Below are positions 22,931 to 34,779 of a DNA stretch of 64,000 bases, in pieces. Location of the stretch: positions 19,615,775 to 19,679,774 of the forward strand of contig OZ005689.1 of the NCBI GenBank assembly GCA_963930775.1. The letters are read 5' to 3'. Position numbers and translations under genes: made by a program. Source of the DNA: Cliona cf. orientalis (taxonomy: Eukaryota > Porifera > Demospongiae > Clionaida > Clionaidae). The notes beneath the pieces were generated by a model. It made no database searches, was not told the DNA's origin, and saw nothing but the letters and a program-made list of their open reading frames with translations. Every line of letters starts with the position of its first letter. Position 1 is the stretch's first letter.

Positions 22931-23321
22931 ACAAGTATAAAAACAATTGAATAAAATTGAAGAATGAAGTAGGGATGGCAGGGTAAAAAAGTACACAAAC
23001 AAGAAATAATTGTATCTACTATACATCCCTACGCTTGCTTTTTTTGACTATTATGCACCTATTAATGTCATTGTCACGCAACGTGTTTGTTGAGTGCAGT
23101 ATGTGGGAGATAGTCAGGTTGTTCCGTTGTTCCCTAGTTATCATAATGGTTCGAGTCTATCAGTTCTGATTCAATCGCATTATTACTTGTTATTTTCGTA
23201 CCCCTCAAAAAGCAAGCGTAGGGATGTATAGTAGATACGATTATCTCTTGTTCGTGTACTTTTTTTTATCCTGCCATCCCTACTTCATTCTTCAATTTTA
23301 TTCAATTGTTTTTATACTTGT
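22931..23321. mobile_element. MITE with arms of about 125 bp
   Basis: acaagtataaaaacaattga at the left is mirrored by tcaattgtttttatacttgt at the right. The inverted arms run about 22931-23055 and 23195-23321, including the word tacatccctacgcttgcttt and its complement. The central 140 bp is unique. No target duplication is clear. Confidence 0.8.
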
Positions 23322-23701
23322 TTCCGTTCTTTTTTTTACTGTACTTGTATAATTTATCAATGCCGTCTTATCACAAGATGGGAGGTATCAAAATTCGTAG
23401 CCACGCTCCTCATTAACTTGCATTCATATGCCTATAGTATTATTTAGGCGGCCCATGAGGCTCCTCTTACTGGGGAGAAAACCGAGTTTTAAGTTATTTT
23501 TGGCAGCAGCTAGCTCAGTACCCGGCATAATTTTATGATCTGTACGTTACCGTTCCTCGAGCCTTGTCAGAGCCAGGGTTCGTATATTATGCTATGATCG
23601 ATCCAGCGGAGCACTATCGCTGCACGCGCTAGCGAGTATCTCACCTATGCCTAGCGCCTTACTGCTCCTTGAGCCTTGCACCTTCATATCCATGATCAAT
23701 C

Positions 23702-23739
23702 TAGCCTCGAACCCGAAAGTGAGCCTGGGTTCGAGGCTA
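23702..23739. mobile_element. 38 bp AcademH-like micro-element
   Basis: The left arm TAGCCTCGAACCCG is mirrored by CCTGGGTTCGAGGCTA, with about eight bases between. A perfect 9 bp direct repeat tgatcaatc lies at 23693-23701 and 23740-23748. The size of the target duplication and the TAG/CTA ends match the two-gene elements. Confidence 0.75.
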
Positions 23740-24330
23740 TGATCAATCCAGCGCACCGCTGCACTGCTGCACCGCTAGTAGCTAGCTAGCTCCAATCGCC
23801 TAGCGCCTTGCGCCTAGGGCGCAGCCAGGTGCTATCACATGACTTCACCATGGCAACACATTCCGAGCATGCGCATTATATCACAAAATGGCATATCAGA
23901 CACACCCAAATGCGCCATACGCACCCACCATTACATAACTGTCGAGGTAACGCCAAACTAGCGTGCCACTGCACAGCGCGCTACAAAATAGAGTTGATTT
24001 ATATGAGAACTTCAACTAAGGTGAGAAGTCCAGATAGTCTTGAGTTAGATGTGGAAATGAGAAAAAAGACCCCTTGACAAATGGCCCTTTTTTTGAACTC
24101 TGGTTCTTGCATATAAAATTGAATTGATGGATGATTTTGGTCTTGTTAGATACTTCGCTGTAGATTCTGATTTTGACACTTAAAAAATATCACAAAGTTA
24201 CCTGTTTTGAGATATTTGGATTTTTGTAATGTATTACGTATATGCAGTATCCAGGCCATCCCTACTTATAGAGTCAATAGAGTCTACCAACTATGATATT
24301 AGCTACTCATGTAGACTATACTCCATGTAG

Positions 24331-24350
24331 TTAAGGCCTGGGTCCAGTAC
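24331..24350. repeat. Solo end of the TTAA transposon family
   Basis: ttaaggcctgggtccagtac repeats the end of the 18917 element. No matching second end follows, so this is a truncated copy of unknown length. Confidence 0.5.
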
Positions 24351-24856
24351 AGAACGCAAATAACACACACCAAACGTCAAGCGCACGTGACCACGCCCCA
24401 TTTATAGTAGTGTAAAGTCATATGATATGTTCTAGCTAGAAAGTTGGTGAAGTAGAAAGCGTTCGAAGTGGAGGTCTTACCGCTGCTTGATAGACTTATT
24501 TAGTGTAGGATAAGTTGAATTACTATGATTAAACGTTGGATAAGGCGGGGGGAAGTTGGAAGTTATAAATCAGTTGAGTAGTTATCGTGAACGTGTCCCC
24601 CTGACGACCACGAAGAGCGGTGAGATATAGGCTTCGACTGTTCTGGTCTACCTACTGGAACCCCCTTCAGTTGTCAGTAAGTTTACATTGATATAAACCA
24701 TCTGTGTGAGTGTGGTGTCTGTCAGGGGTGATTTTGATCTCCGCCTCCATTGATTTATGTTACTAAAGCAGGTGATGTCATCGTGGTGACGTCATTTGTT
24801 CACTAATTAGCTAATCTAATTATAATTTTCAGAACTGTTAGGTCTACTCTATCATA

Positions 24857-25218
24857 CAGGGGCGGATCTAGGGGGGTTGCTGGGGTTGCAACCCCCCCAA
24901 ACGATTTTGAGCAGCCCCTCCCACTTATATACAAGGCTCACTATAGCTTGGCATAGTAGCTGCCACTGTATGGTTAGCAGCAGACAAGCTGTGTAGTACA
25001 AACCAACAGGTGGTGAACAGTGGTTAGTGGTACACCCTGAACATGGCTTCAGCCATGAATAATCTACTGTAGACCACAAGAGTCAGCTGTGGTGCTAGGC
25101 GTGGTAAAGCTCTATACCTACAGTATTATAGTACCTTACTAGGTCACACTGAAGATGATTAAAAGTGGGCGTGGTCGCGCACAACCCCACCGTACTAAAA
25201 ATCCTACATCCGCCCCTG
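24857..25218. mobile_element. hAT5-like MITE, 362 bp
   Basis: Ends CAGGGGCGGATCTAGG and CCTACATCCGCCCCTG, with direct repeat tcata on both sides (24852-24856 and 25219-25223). Related ends occur at 36869. Non-coding. Confidence 0.75.
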
Positions 25219-25223
25219 TCATA

Positions 25224-26160
25224 TGTGACTGTCTACAGGAAAACCCGGCATATGGGATCCGCGCGCTATTCGCGCAATGCGCGTTTTTAGTAGCTCAGTT
25301 AGAAATTTGTCAAAGTCCAGATTTTGTCATATGTGACCGGATTTGGGAAAACCCTCCGTATGGGATCCGCGCGCGATTCGCGCAATGCGCGTTTTTAGTA
25401 GCTCAGGTCTAAATTTGTCAAAGTCCAGATTTTGTCATATACATATCCAACAACCCTTCTTCTAACTGTTGCCGTCTTCTACGGAGGCTAGTCGTGCTAT
25501 ACGAAGGCGAAATAAGCCTTCATTTTGACCCACCTAGTCGGCACAGCCACCGTACACGGAGCCCGTTGCTATGGGCGGTAATTAGAATTCTCTACCTAGA
25601 TACAGCTAGATTCATCGATCTACTGTACGTTCGCTTACCTTTTTAGCTTCTTGGGCATCTAAGAACAATCGCCTGTCCTTGTCAACAACGAAATTCAACT
25701 CTTGCTCGATCTTTACGTTCATTTCGAACGGCTCCGCCCAGGTCCATTTAATTGATTTCCGGGTCACGCGTAGTATGCGGAAACGCCTTCCGCGTGCATA
25801 GCAACGCCTTTAGACCGTAATTTCTCGATTATTGGGGGTGTGGCGCGATCACAAACAAAGCGCTGTATCTCCACAACGAAGCGCGCGATCAGCCTAAGAC
25901 TTGAACGCGGGTTAGCTCTATGGTAGAGCTTATCAACCATGCATCAAACTCAAATTTCTGAAAAAATCCCATACGGAGGGTTTTCCCAAATCCGGTCACA
26001 TATACATGTTGAACAACCCTTCTTCTAACTGTTGCCGTCTTCTACAGAGGCTAGTCGTGCTATACAAAGGCGAAATAAGCCTTCATTTTGACCCACCTAG
26101 TCGGCACAGCCACCGTACACGGAGCCCGTTGCTATGGGCGGTAATTAGAATTCTCTACCT
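25224..26160 (-). repeat. Family A MITE, copy 6a, host of a nested copy and cut by a LINE
   Basis: The left end at 25224-25331 continues at 26001-26160 after the nested copy 6b. Its body stops abruptly at gaattctctacct, where the retrotransposon sequence begins. Confidence 0.8.
25332..26000 (-). mobile_element. Family A MITE, copy 6b, complete and nested
   Basis: TGTGACCGGATTTGGGAAAA at the left and CCAAATCCGGTCACA at the right, inserted in copy 6a between gtcaTA and TAtacatg. This gives a TA target duplication, so family A is Tc1/mariner-like. The exon-like block at 25639-25722 (minus) is 28 open codons with a GTAAGC donor. Confidence 0.88.
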
Positions 26161-29100
26161 GCAATCGCACAGGCCGCTGCCAGAACTGCTCGTGCATTAA
26201 AAGAGGACAACCTTGTCTGGGCTGCCTCCCACAACGTCTGGGGAACTGTGCAAATACAGCTCGGACCCAGCCGGCTCCCTCAGCCTCCGAAGACATGGCA
26301 CCACAGCCCTCTCCTACGCCGAACAGGACGGTCTCAGAAACAGCACGGACCCCCGTTACTGACACGCTTGTAACTCCGCGAGAGACCTCGACGATCCTCC
26401 ATACAGCTAGCCCTGAGGCTGACAACCCTGTTTCTCTCAAACACGAGCCTCATTTGCGCCCCTGAAAATGTTCCTGAACTACCTCAATTCACCGCCATGG
26501 CAGACCCAGTGTTTACTTGGGGGTAGTGTGACTCTGTGTGTTTTGCGAACAAATTGAACGCTGCCTACAAAGAAGCTGTGCATTGGAGACCTAACCTTTT
26601 CAAGGTCCCCTATGGGAAAGCAGGAAAGAGCTTTGTTTCTGAGTTGGCAAGGCTTTTCAAGGCCTTTGCCACTGGATCCGCCTTGGAGTCTATTGCTTTG
26701 AAAGCTGCCACACTTTTGCCAATCCTTCTTCTTCAGAAGCCTGCACGCAGATCTAAAGCAAAAGATTACAGCACGTGTCTTGAAAGACGGCTGAATACCT
26801 GGCTGGGGGGTGACTTGGACGAGCTGCTGAAGGAAGGGAGAACAATTCAACGACGCATTCCCAAGGCTTCACCCTCATTGAGCAATGATCGTCTGGCCCA
26901 CTCGTTCGCTAATTTGATGTTTCATGGCAAAACCAGGGCAGCGCTCCATCTCCTCTCTGATGAGTGTAAGGGTGCTGTACTCCAATTGGATGATCCCATC
27001 GTTACTGGCACTGAACAGACAACAGTGAGAGACGTCCTTGCCAGTAAACACCCTCCAGGACAACCTGCACACCCAGTTGCAGTCATAGATGATGATCCCC
27101 CCGAAATACACCCTGTTCTGTTCGAATCTTTGGATGCAGCAATGATCAGATCCTCCGCTCTACGGACTAGTGGCGCAGCAGGACCCTCTGGTGTTGATGC
27201 ACTTGGATGGAGAAGGCTGTGCACCTCTTTCAAGTCTGCCTCCACGGAGCTATGCCACTCTTTAGCCCTGGTAGCTAAACGCTTCTGCACTGAGCTAATT
27301 GACCCAGCAAGCATTGCTCCATTTGTGTCCTGCTGTCTCATCGCCCTCGACAAGAACCCCGGTGTCCGTCCCATTGGGATCGGTGACACAGCCAGACGCA
27401 TCATTTCCAAAGCCATTCTAAACATCATCAGGGAAGACATACAAGAAGCAGCGGGTTGCTTACAGCTTTGTGCTGGTCAGATCTCTGGCATTGAGGCAGC
27501 CGTGCACGCTGTTCGTGCACTCTTCGAGAAAGAAGAAACTGAAGCACTCCTGGTAGATGCTAGCAATGCCTTTAATTCCCTGAATCGACAAACAGCACTA
27601 CACAACATTCAGAGACTATGCCCCTCTTTTTCCACCATCCTCATTCACACCTATAGAGCCCCATCTGAACTGTTTGTAGACGGTGATGTTCTTCTTTCTC
27701 AAGAAGGAACGACCCAGGGTGACCCGCTGGCCATGCCGATGTATGCTTTGGCCACCATTCCTCTAATCAGGAAGTTGAAGGACAGTGTGAATGAAGTTCA
27801 CCAAGTGTGGTATGCTGATGATGCCTCTGGTGCGGGAAAAATCCACAAGTTACGTGAATGGTGGGATCAAATCAACATAGCAGGCCCTAAGTTTGGCTAC
27901 TTCACCAATGCAAGTAGAACCTGGCTAGTTACCAAAGAGGACCGGACCACCTTGCAGATGCAACGGCAGCCTTTGCCGACACGGATGTGAAAGTCACCTC
28001 AGATGGGAGACCATATCTTGGAGTAGCCCTTGGAAAAGAAGAGTACATCCAGTCATTTGTATTAAACAAGGTCCAACAGTGGGCTGGGGAGCTGGAACAG
28101 CTGGCAAAGATCGCGCGTAGTCAGCCCCATGCTGCACATGCGGCATTTACTCACGGGATGACTAGCACGTGGACCTACCTCACTCGCACCATGCCTGGCA
28201 TTGGCCCCAATCTTCTGCCACTTGAATCGATCATTAGAACTAAATTGGCCCCTGCTCTCACAGGCAGACCACCACCAAACGACTTGGATCGTGACCTCCT
28301 TGCATTACCAGCCAGACTAGGAGGTATTGCTCTAGTTAATCCAACACAAGCCACCGACACTGACCACCTGTCTTCAATCAAGATCACCGAGGTGCTGAAA
28401 GATGCAATCCTCCAACAAGACTTTCAGTATTCTGGCGAAGTCGTGGTTCAACAGCTGGAAGCGAAGATAGAAGTACAACTGAGGCAAGAACAGGCAAGAC
28501 AAGCATCCGAACAACTGAAAGAATCACTACCCCATTCCCTCAAACGGTCAATGGATCTTGCACAAGAAAAAGGAGCATCGTCCTGGCTAACCTGTCTTCC
28601 AATTGAAGAATTTGGGTTCACTCTTCACAAGGGGGCCTTTCATGATGCACTCGCCCTTCGCTACAACTGGCAACCCCTACACGTTCCATCTTCCTGTGGC
28701 TGTGGTACCAAGTTCTCAGTTGAACATGCTCTCTCCTGCCCAAAGGGTGGCTTCCCCTCCATAAGACACAACGAAATCAGGGATCTGACTGCCAATCTCC
28801 TTACTGAAGTTTGCAATGATGTTTGTATTGAACCTGATCTGCAACCAATAACTGGGGAAACCCTTACAGGAGCCACATCTAATGCACAGGACGGTGCACG
28901 TCTGGACATCGCTGCCAACGGCTTCTGGGGTGGTCGGTTTGAGAGAACCTACTTTGATGTCAGAATATTCAACCCCTATGCCCCCTCCCATCGACAGTCC
29001 AGCCTGTCCTCCTGCTACCGCAAGCAAGAGACCCTGAAGAAGCGTGCCTACGAACAGAGAGTAAGAGAAGTTGAGCATGCCTCCTTCACCCCACTAGTTC

Positions 29101-29342
29101 TCTCAGCCACCAGTGGTATGGCAAATGAGGCCACTGCGTTCTACAAAAGGCTTGCCTCGTGCCTCGCCATGAAGTGGGACTGCCCTTACTCCTCCACCAT
29201 GTCCTGGCTCCGCTGTCGTTTGACATTCTCCCTCCTCCGCTCTGCCATCCAATGCATCAGGGGTGCTCGATCTCACTGCGGTCATGCTACTAAATCTCCA
29301 CCTGCCATTGACCTGGCCATGTCTGAACTCCATTGCATTTAA
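26161..29342 (+). pseudogene. Non-LTR retrotransposon with C-terminal restriction-like endonuclease
   Basis: The protein starts truncated with a Cys-rich knuckle (CQNCSCIKRGQPCLGC, about 26177-26225), then a Pro/Thr-rich linker. The reverse transcriptase has VDASNAFNSLN (catalytic Asp), EGTTQGDPLAMPMYA and VWYADDASGAG (catalytic YADD). After the RT come a long linker, a Cys/His finger (CGCGTKFSVEHALSC) and a PD-(D/E)XK-like region (ARLDIAANG ... YFDVRIFNP). This order matches early-branching, endonuclease-at-C-terminus LINEs. Three lesions are seen: a frameshift near 26450, TAG at 26524 and a frameshift near 27950, so the main ORFs are about 26536-27990 and 27987-29342. The left edge abuts a broken family A copy. 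A (TGTAA)n tract follows at 29480. Clade assignment is inferred. Confidence 0.82.
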
Positions 29343-29442
29343 ACTCTGCTTCATTTTTTAACCCATTACTCTGTCCATTCACTTTAGTATCCTTTGTTGT
29401 ATTTTATGTCAAATTATTAAGTTTCTTTTGACTAGGTTATAC

Positions 29443-29525
29443 ACTAAGTAGTTACAACCTAAGATAAAGAATATGTGAGCGTGTAATGTAATGTAATTAA
29501 TGTAATGTAATGTAATGTAAATAAT
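29443..29525 (+). repeat. Retroelement-like 3' tail with (TGTAA)n
   Basis: acactaagtagttacaacct, then aagaatatgtg and TGTAA repeats. An almost identical segment lies at 32096-32180, and a shorter TGTAA/TATAA tract lies at 21165. It looks like the tail of a LINE or SINE family. Confidence 0.6.
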
Positions 29526-29687
29526 TCATTCGAAGCACAGGAAAAGGTATTGTGCAATAATTTTTATATCAGCATGTAGAGTGGATCAAAAATAATAATT
29601 GAATCGTCTCAGATTTTTGATTTTCACTTTCAGTTTTGAAATACGAGTCGTAGTAGTTTCTGACCACTAAAGTACGAAGGAAATGAC

Positions 29688-29800
29688 TACTGTCCAGATG
29701 GTGCAATGGTTAAGCTCAGTGTCTGCCAACCAGTGTCAAATGCGTGCACTGGTTCAAATCCCACCTGGGGCCAATTTTTTTCCATCTTTTTTTTCACTGC
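29688..29800 (+). repeat. tRNA-derived SINE-like sequence, copy 2
   Basis: A box TGGTGCAATGG and B box GGTTCAAATCC, then T-runs and gccagtgatgctaggaa, parallel to copy 1 at 21373. Sequence drift between copies makes a functional tRNA unlikely. Confidence 0.7.
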
Positions 29801-30022
29801 CAGTGATGCTAGGAAGGCAGTCTAAATACACCAACAACATTCTATGGGCAATGCTCCTTACGTTGGATCTAGACTAGGGGATGATTACGTATACAAGCCC
29901 CAAGTCACTCAGATATGTTACGCATTAGTATTATGACATTATAGTAATCAATGTTTGCAACTTGAGATTTTCTACCTTACCTTACCACATACCTGACCTA
30001 TTGTAGCAGACATGTATGATAG

Positions 30023-30424
30023 CAAGAGTAAATAATAAGGAGGGGAAGAGAGTGTCGAACGCGCTATATACCCCGTGTAATATGTTTTCGGCAAGTAACG
30101 TGACTTGCACCCGTGCGCACGTGACTAGCCCAAGGGGCTAAACACTTGATTTTTCTTAGAACTGAGAAGAATAGAGGCGTTTTTCATGAATTTTATGCTA
30201 GATTCTTCATAAACGCTCGTTTTATATTGTGATCTGCTCGTGCTTTCGGTCGAAATCGCGCGCGCGTTAGCTTGCACTCAAGGCCACGCCCACAACGTAC
30301 CATTTGAATCGAGCGCTCTGATTGGTCGATTTTTGAATTCCTGGCGCGTGACTTTCCGAAAACATCTTGTACGGAGTATATAGCGCGTTCGATACTCTCT
30401 TCTCCTCCTTATTATTTACTCTTG
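30023..30424. mobile_element. 402 bp MITE with TIRs of about 68 bp and a 7 bp target duplication
   Basis: The left end CAAGAGTAAATAATAAGGAG is mirrored by CTCCTTATTATTTACTCTTG. The arms continue through the gcgctatata region. The direct repeat atgatag occurs at 30016-30022 and 30425-30431. Superfamily not assigned; a 7 bp duplication would fit Dada-like elements. Confidence 0.8.
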
Positions 30425-30469
30425 ATGATAGAAAATGGTGACATACCGTTAACTAATTACTGCTTGATA

Positions 30470-32130
30470 AATTTCTTTTATCTTAGGTTGTGATTTAGCT
30501 TGTTAAACACTAAGTAGAAAAAAAAAATAAAATAAAAATTCACGGGGGGTTTGGGAGCACTTGGGAAGATAATTTTTACATGGGCATGCAGAATGGGTCG
30601 AAACTAGAGATTTGACCCTGGGGAATTTTGATTCACGCCTTAGAATTAAAGTTACGGCCCTTTGAAGGTACCCCATATGTTTGTATAGGAAGCCATGCAT
30701 TTGCAATGTTTTCTACGTGAGGGGCGGGGCCACGCGCGCACACTAACGTGACGACCATTACCCACTTTGGTCAAACTTGATGTACAGGCTGCCTGCTTGC
30801 ATCGTATGGCCCTACTATGCATCCAGCTCAACTATGTGGTGGTTTTTGGACAATTTTTTTCTGCTTAGTGTTCTGGTCTCCTTGAAAAGAAAAAAGGAAT
30901 AGGGAAGAAGAAATTCCTTAGGGGTTTATAAAACATGTTATGCCACAATTTTTTATGGGCACGCAGAATGACTCAAAATTAAGGATTTGACCTGGGGGAA
31001 TTTTGATTCACACCTTAGAATTAAAGTTACGGCCCTTTGAAGTTACCCCATATGTTTGTATAGGAAGCCATGCATTTGCAATGTTTTCCGCCCACGCGCT
31101 ACGTGAGGGGCGGGGCCACGCGTGCACACCAATGTGACGACCATTACCCACTTTGGTCAAAATTGATGTATAGGCTGCCTGCTTGCACTGTATGGCTCTA
31201 CTGTGCATCCAGCTCAACTATGTGGTGGTTTTCGGACAATTTTTTTCTGCTTAGTGTGTGGTCTTCTTGAAAAAAAAAAGATTTAAATAATTAATTAATG
31301 TTTGGGGGGTTTGGGAGCACTTGGGGAGATAATTTTTACATGGGCACGCAGAATGGGTCGAAACTAGAGATTTGACCTGGGGAATTTTGATTCACGCCTT
31401 AGAATTAAAGTTATGGCCCTTTGAAGTTACCCCATATCTTTGTATAGGAAGCCATGCATTTGCAATGTTTCCGCCCACGCGCTACATGAGGGGCGGGGCG
31501 TCGCGCGCACATAAACGTGACGACCTTTACCAACTATTGACAAAATTGAAGTTCAGGCTGCCTGCTTGCATTGTATGGTTCTACTATGCATCCAGCTCGA
31601 TTATATGGTGGTTTCCGGACAATTTTTTTTTTCTGCTTAGTGTATAGGCTTGCTTGAAAAAAAATTAAAACACTAAGTAGAAAAAAAAAAGATTTAAATA
31701 ATTAAATAAATAATCTAATTCATGGGGGGTTTGGGAGTACTTAGGGACATAATTTTTATATGGGCACGCAGAATGGGTCGAAACTAGAGATTTGACCTGA
31801 AAGAATTTTGATTCACGCCTTTGAATTGAAGTTACGGCCCTTTGAAGTTTTCCCATATGTTTGTATAGGGAAGCCATGCGTTTGCAATGTTTTCCGCCCA
31901 CGCGCTACGTGAAAAACGGGGAATCCCCGTTAGGCGCGAGCACACAAACGTGACGACCTTTACCTACTTTGGTCAAAATTGGAGTATAGGGTGCCTGCTT
32001 GCATTGTATGGGTCTACTAAGCATCCAGCTCAACTATGTGGTGGTTTTGGACAATTTTTTTTTCTGCTTAGTGTTCTGGTCTCCTTGAAAAATTATACAC
32101 TAAGTAGTTACACCATAAGGTAAAAGAATA
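30470..32130. repeat. Array of four repeat units flanked by CACTAAG motifs
   Basis: Units begin near 30535, 30895, 31300 and 31720, each about 350-390 bases. All carry ggtttgggagcacttgggga, gaatgggtcgaaactagaga, gtttgtataggaagccatgc and ggggcggggccacgcgcgca. Most end in tttttttctgcttagtg, which mirrors cactaagtagaaaaaaa at unit starts. The array is bordered by inverted copies of cttttatcttaggttgt (30476) and acaccataaggtaaaag (32112). Two more units lie at 63265-63945. No coding region. The CACTA-like ends could mean a CACTA-derived MITE array, but this is not proven. Confidence 0.75.
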
Positions 32131-32803
32131 TGTGTGTGTGTAATGTAATGTAATTAATGTAATGTAATGTAATGTAAATAATGCATTTCTATCGTACGAA
32201 TAGATATTGTGAAATAATTCTTTTACAGGCATGAACTATGGAAGAAAGCCTGACATTGAATCGTTTCAAAATTTTAATTTTCACTTTCATATCAGAGAAA
32301 CGTCGCTTTTTGTGTTATTTGCCAAGTTTTCGCTGTACCAATTACGCATGTTTGGAAAGTCGCTTATTGCACGCCAATACGTGACAACCATTTCCACATT
32401 AAAGCTCGAGACAGACATCAAGAAGACAGGCTGCCTAAGACATCGAGAGAAGCGGTGGGCTTACGCTACGCTACTTCACTGTATATTAATTAGACTGGCA
32501 TGTAAATTATGAGCAAGAGTTCCGGTTCCCTTAAGTTATTGGTGAACATGAAATCCAGGTTGATCTGCTCTCAAACCGTGAGTTCACATGAATTTTGTGC
32601 TTTGCATGCTTTGGAATGAAATTAAATACTGTTATGAAGATCCTTGCCTTTGTGCTACTGAATAACTAGTGTCATACAGGGCCTGTAGTGGGCGAGCCTG
32701 GGCTCAAAGCAGCTAATGTGCATGAGCACTCAGACAATAGGTAGGACCAGTGAGCCTCATTCTCCATAGTGTGGCGTAGCCAACCCTCGCAGAACCTGAA
32801 GAG
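32131..32803. other. No gene seen apart from repeat tail
   Basis: The (TGTAA)n tail ends near 32180. The next 110 bases resemble the sequence after the 29.5 kb tail. A short ORF (32231-32512) is not recognised. Confidence 0.4.
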
Positions 32804-32812
32804 GGTCTGATC

Positions 32813-32849
32813 TAGTCTCGTGCATGAAAGGGGGCTGGGCACGAGACTA
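32813..32849. mobile_element. 37 bp AcademH-like micro-element
   Basis: TAGTCTCGTGCATG at the left and CTGGGCACGAGACTA at the right, with only about eight bases between. The flanks ggtctgatc and cgtctgatc form a 9 bp target duplication with one mismatch. Its ends match those of the 633 bp element at 11858. Confidence 0.78.
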
Positions 32850-33039
32850 CGTCTGATCAAAGTGGCCATAGACTGCGTATAAAATTGAGTTGACATGATT
32901 TGTTTATGCCTTTTGCATAATTATTATAATTGTGAAGATTCTAGCCTTTCTGCCCTAGTGTCATGTAGGACCTATAATGGCCGAGCCTGGGCTTGAGAAC
33001 CTTGGGGGGGGGGAGATTGGTGTGTGTGTGTATATATAC

Positions 33040-33290
33040 AGGCCTGATTATGAGTAAAGTGTGCCTCAATAGCTGCCAAATCTATTCCGCACCATAGCAT
33101 GCTAAATTAGTAGCTGATCTGGGAACTCCCAGGGCAAACTTACAGAAGCGTTTGTGCAACATTTCGAGCTCTTTAGCAGGATAACAGCCCCACACTATGT
33201 TACCATATTCCAGAACAGGTCTCACTAGCGCGTCAAATAAGTAACAGAGCAATGATGGCTCTGGGAAGGCTAGTTTTGATTATTACCAGA
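33040..33290 (-). pseudogene. Fragment of a second non-LTR reverse transcriptase
   Basis: The minus-strand translation reads LFDALVRPVLEYGNIVWG, then FCKFALGVPRSATNLACYG and, after a one-base shift, IDLAAIEAHF. This is the post-RT thumb region typical of CR1/Jockey-like LINEs. Nothing else of the element is visible. 33291-33543 has no recognised feature. Confidence 0.65.
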
Positions 33291-33543
33291 TCTTGAGGTT
33301 GATATTCTTGGTGATGTATATAGCAAACTCACTAAATCTGAATATTATGATAATAATTATTATGTTCTCTCTCCCTGTGTCTCCATCACACATGCAGCTA
33401 ACTACTTTATCTCCTAGACCCCAGCGATCCTAGAGAAGGCTGCTCTCGCTCCAATGAACTGACTTGCCAGTATGTGTATATAGGTCTTCTGTATAGTGTT
33501 GTCCTCAAGGCTGTGATCTTCCTCAGACACGACTAGCTATAGG

Positions 33544-34779
33544 GTGCTACTGTCAAACTGTCCTGGTCATAATAACAATGCTTATTTTTATCATTTTCTG
33601 AGCAAAGAGGACTGCCAGACCTCTTTGTCACCCTGTCAGCTTATGATTGTTGGCCACGTGCAGTCCACTCTGAAGCAAGGGTGGGGTTCTGCTCCCACTG
33701 AGGAAGAGTATGAGGATGTAGCCAGGGATTGGGAGAATACACACGCAGTTGGTTGGTCCCCTGAGGTGGCCGTCATGGCTGCAGAGAAGAGGTTTGAATG
33801 GGTAATGAAGATCATCTTATCACGTGATGGTGATGGTCCATTTGGAGTTGTTGAGGACTATGTATGGAAAAAAGAATACCAAAGGCGAGGAGCTGTTCAC
33901 TGGCATATGCTTCTGTGGTGTAAACCTGGGACCATTCCCGGGCATTGTATCATGGCTGAGGTTCCACGAAGTTCCGACCCAAATGACAGTATCTCAGCAT
34001 ATTTACGCAAAATTGTACTGAAAATGCAACGACACTCACGTTGTGTACCCGAACGTTGCTTGAAAGGATATGGAGGCAAGAGGCTCCATGCTTGTAAGTA
34101 TGGTTTCCCTTTTTCTGTACCTCAGACTGAGGAATGCCTTGATGAGGAAGGTATATATGTTCGCAGACACAAAGAGGATGCACTAGTGGTCCAATACAAT
34201 CCAGAGCTATGCATCCTGTGGGGTGCTTCCCACAATGTCCAGCGAGTAGCTAAACATGGCTATGAGCAATATTTGGCAAAATATATCTCAAAAGCTGAAC
34301 CTAGTTTCAACATTGACCTGCCAAATAATGCATCAGACCCACAAAAGTACCTACGCACCAGAGTGATTGGCTCAGTTGAGGCTATTGAGGTACTTATGAG
34401 CTTTCATCAAAGCCAAATGACCAGACAAGTCCTCTTTCTACCAACGGAGATCAAACCAAAACAACGTATTCTGAAATGCAAACGTGATTTGCTACAATTA
34501 GAAGAGGGCTCATCTGATATCTATATGTCAACAAGATTTGATGAGTACCTACATCGTCCTGAGGATTTGAAGGACATGACCTACCCAGATTTTTTTAAAT
34601 GGTGGTGCAAAAGCAGTAGTGATGAAAATAAGAAGGGTGAAGCACAATCAGAAGATGGAGATATCCCTCATTTACGGTCTCGAACCACCAATGATGATTT
34701 TGCAGAATTTGTGTCAGCCCAGCGTATAAAAAAATGCCATAAATCGGCTAGCACTTGCCTTACAGTTAGTCAGGAATGA
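33544..34779 (+). pseudogene. Helitron Rep (HUH nuclease) region
   Basis: A continuous 411-codon stretch with the Helitron Rep signatures: a two-His motif in GAVHWHMLLWCKPG (about residues 118-130) and a two-Tyr motif in YEQYLAKYISK (about residue 238). Rep nicks DNA through the Tyr and drives rolling-circle transposition. It has no convincing own start codon and is the middle of a Rep-helicase protein; the frame breaks near 34750 before the helicase. Part of the dead Helitron 33.5-38.3 kb. Confidence 0.82.

Noticed and set aside
26922..27440. Minus-strand ORF of 172 codons
   Set aside because: It is the antisense shadow of the reverse transcriptase ORF.
30470..32130. CRISPR-like array
   Set aside because: Units are 350-390 bp with no short regular repeats and spacers, and the genome is eukaryotic.
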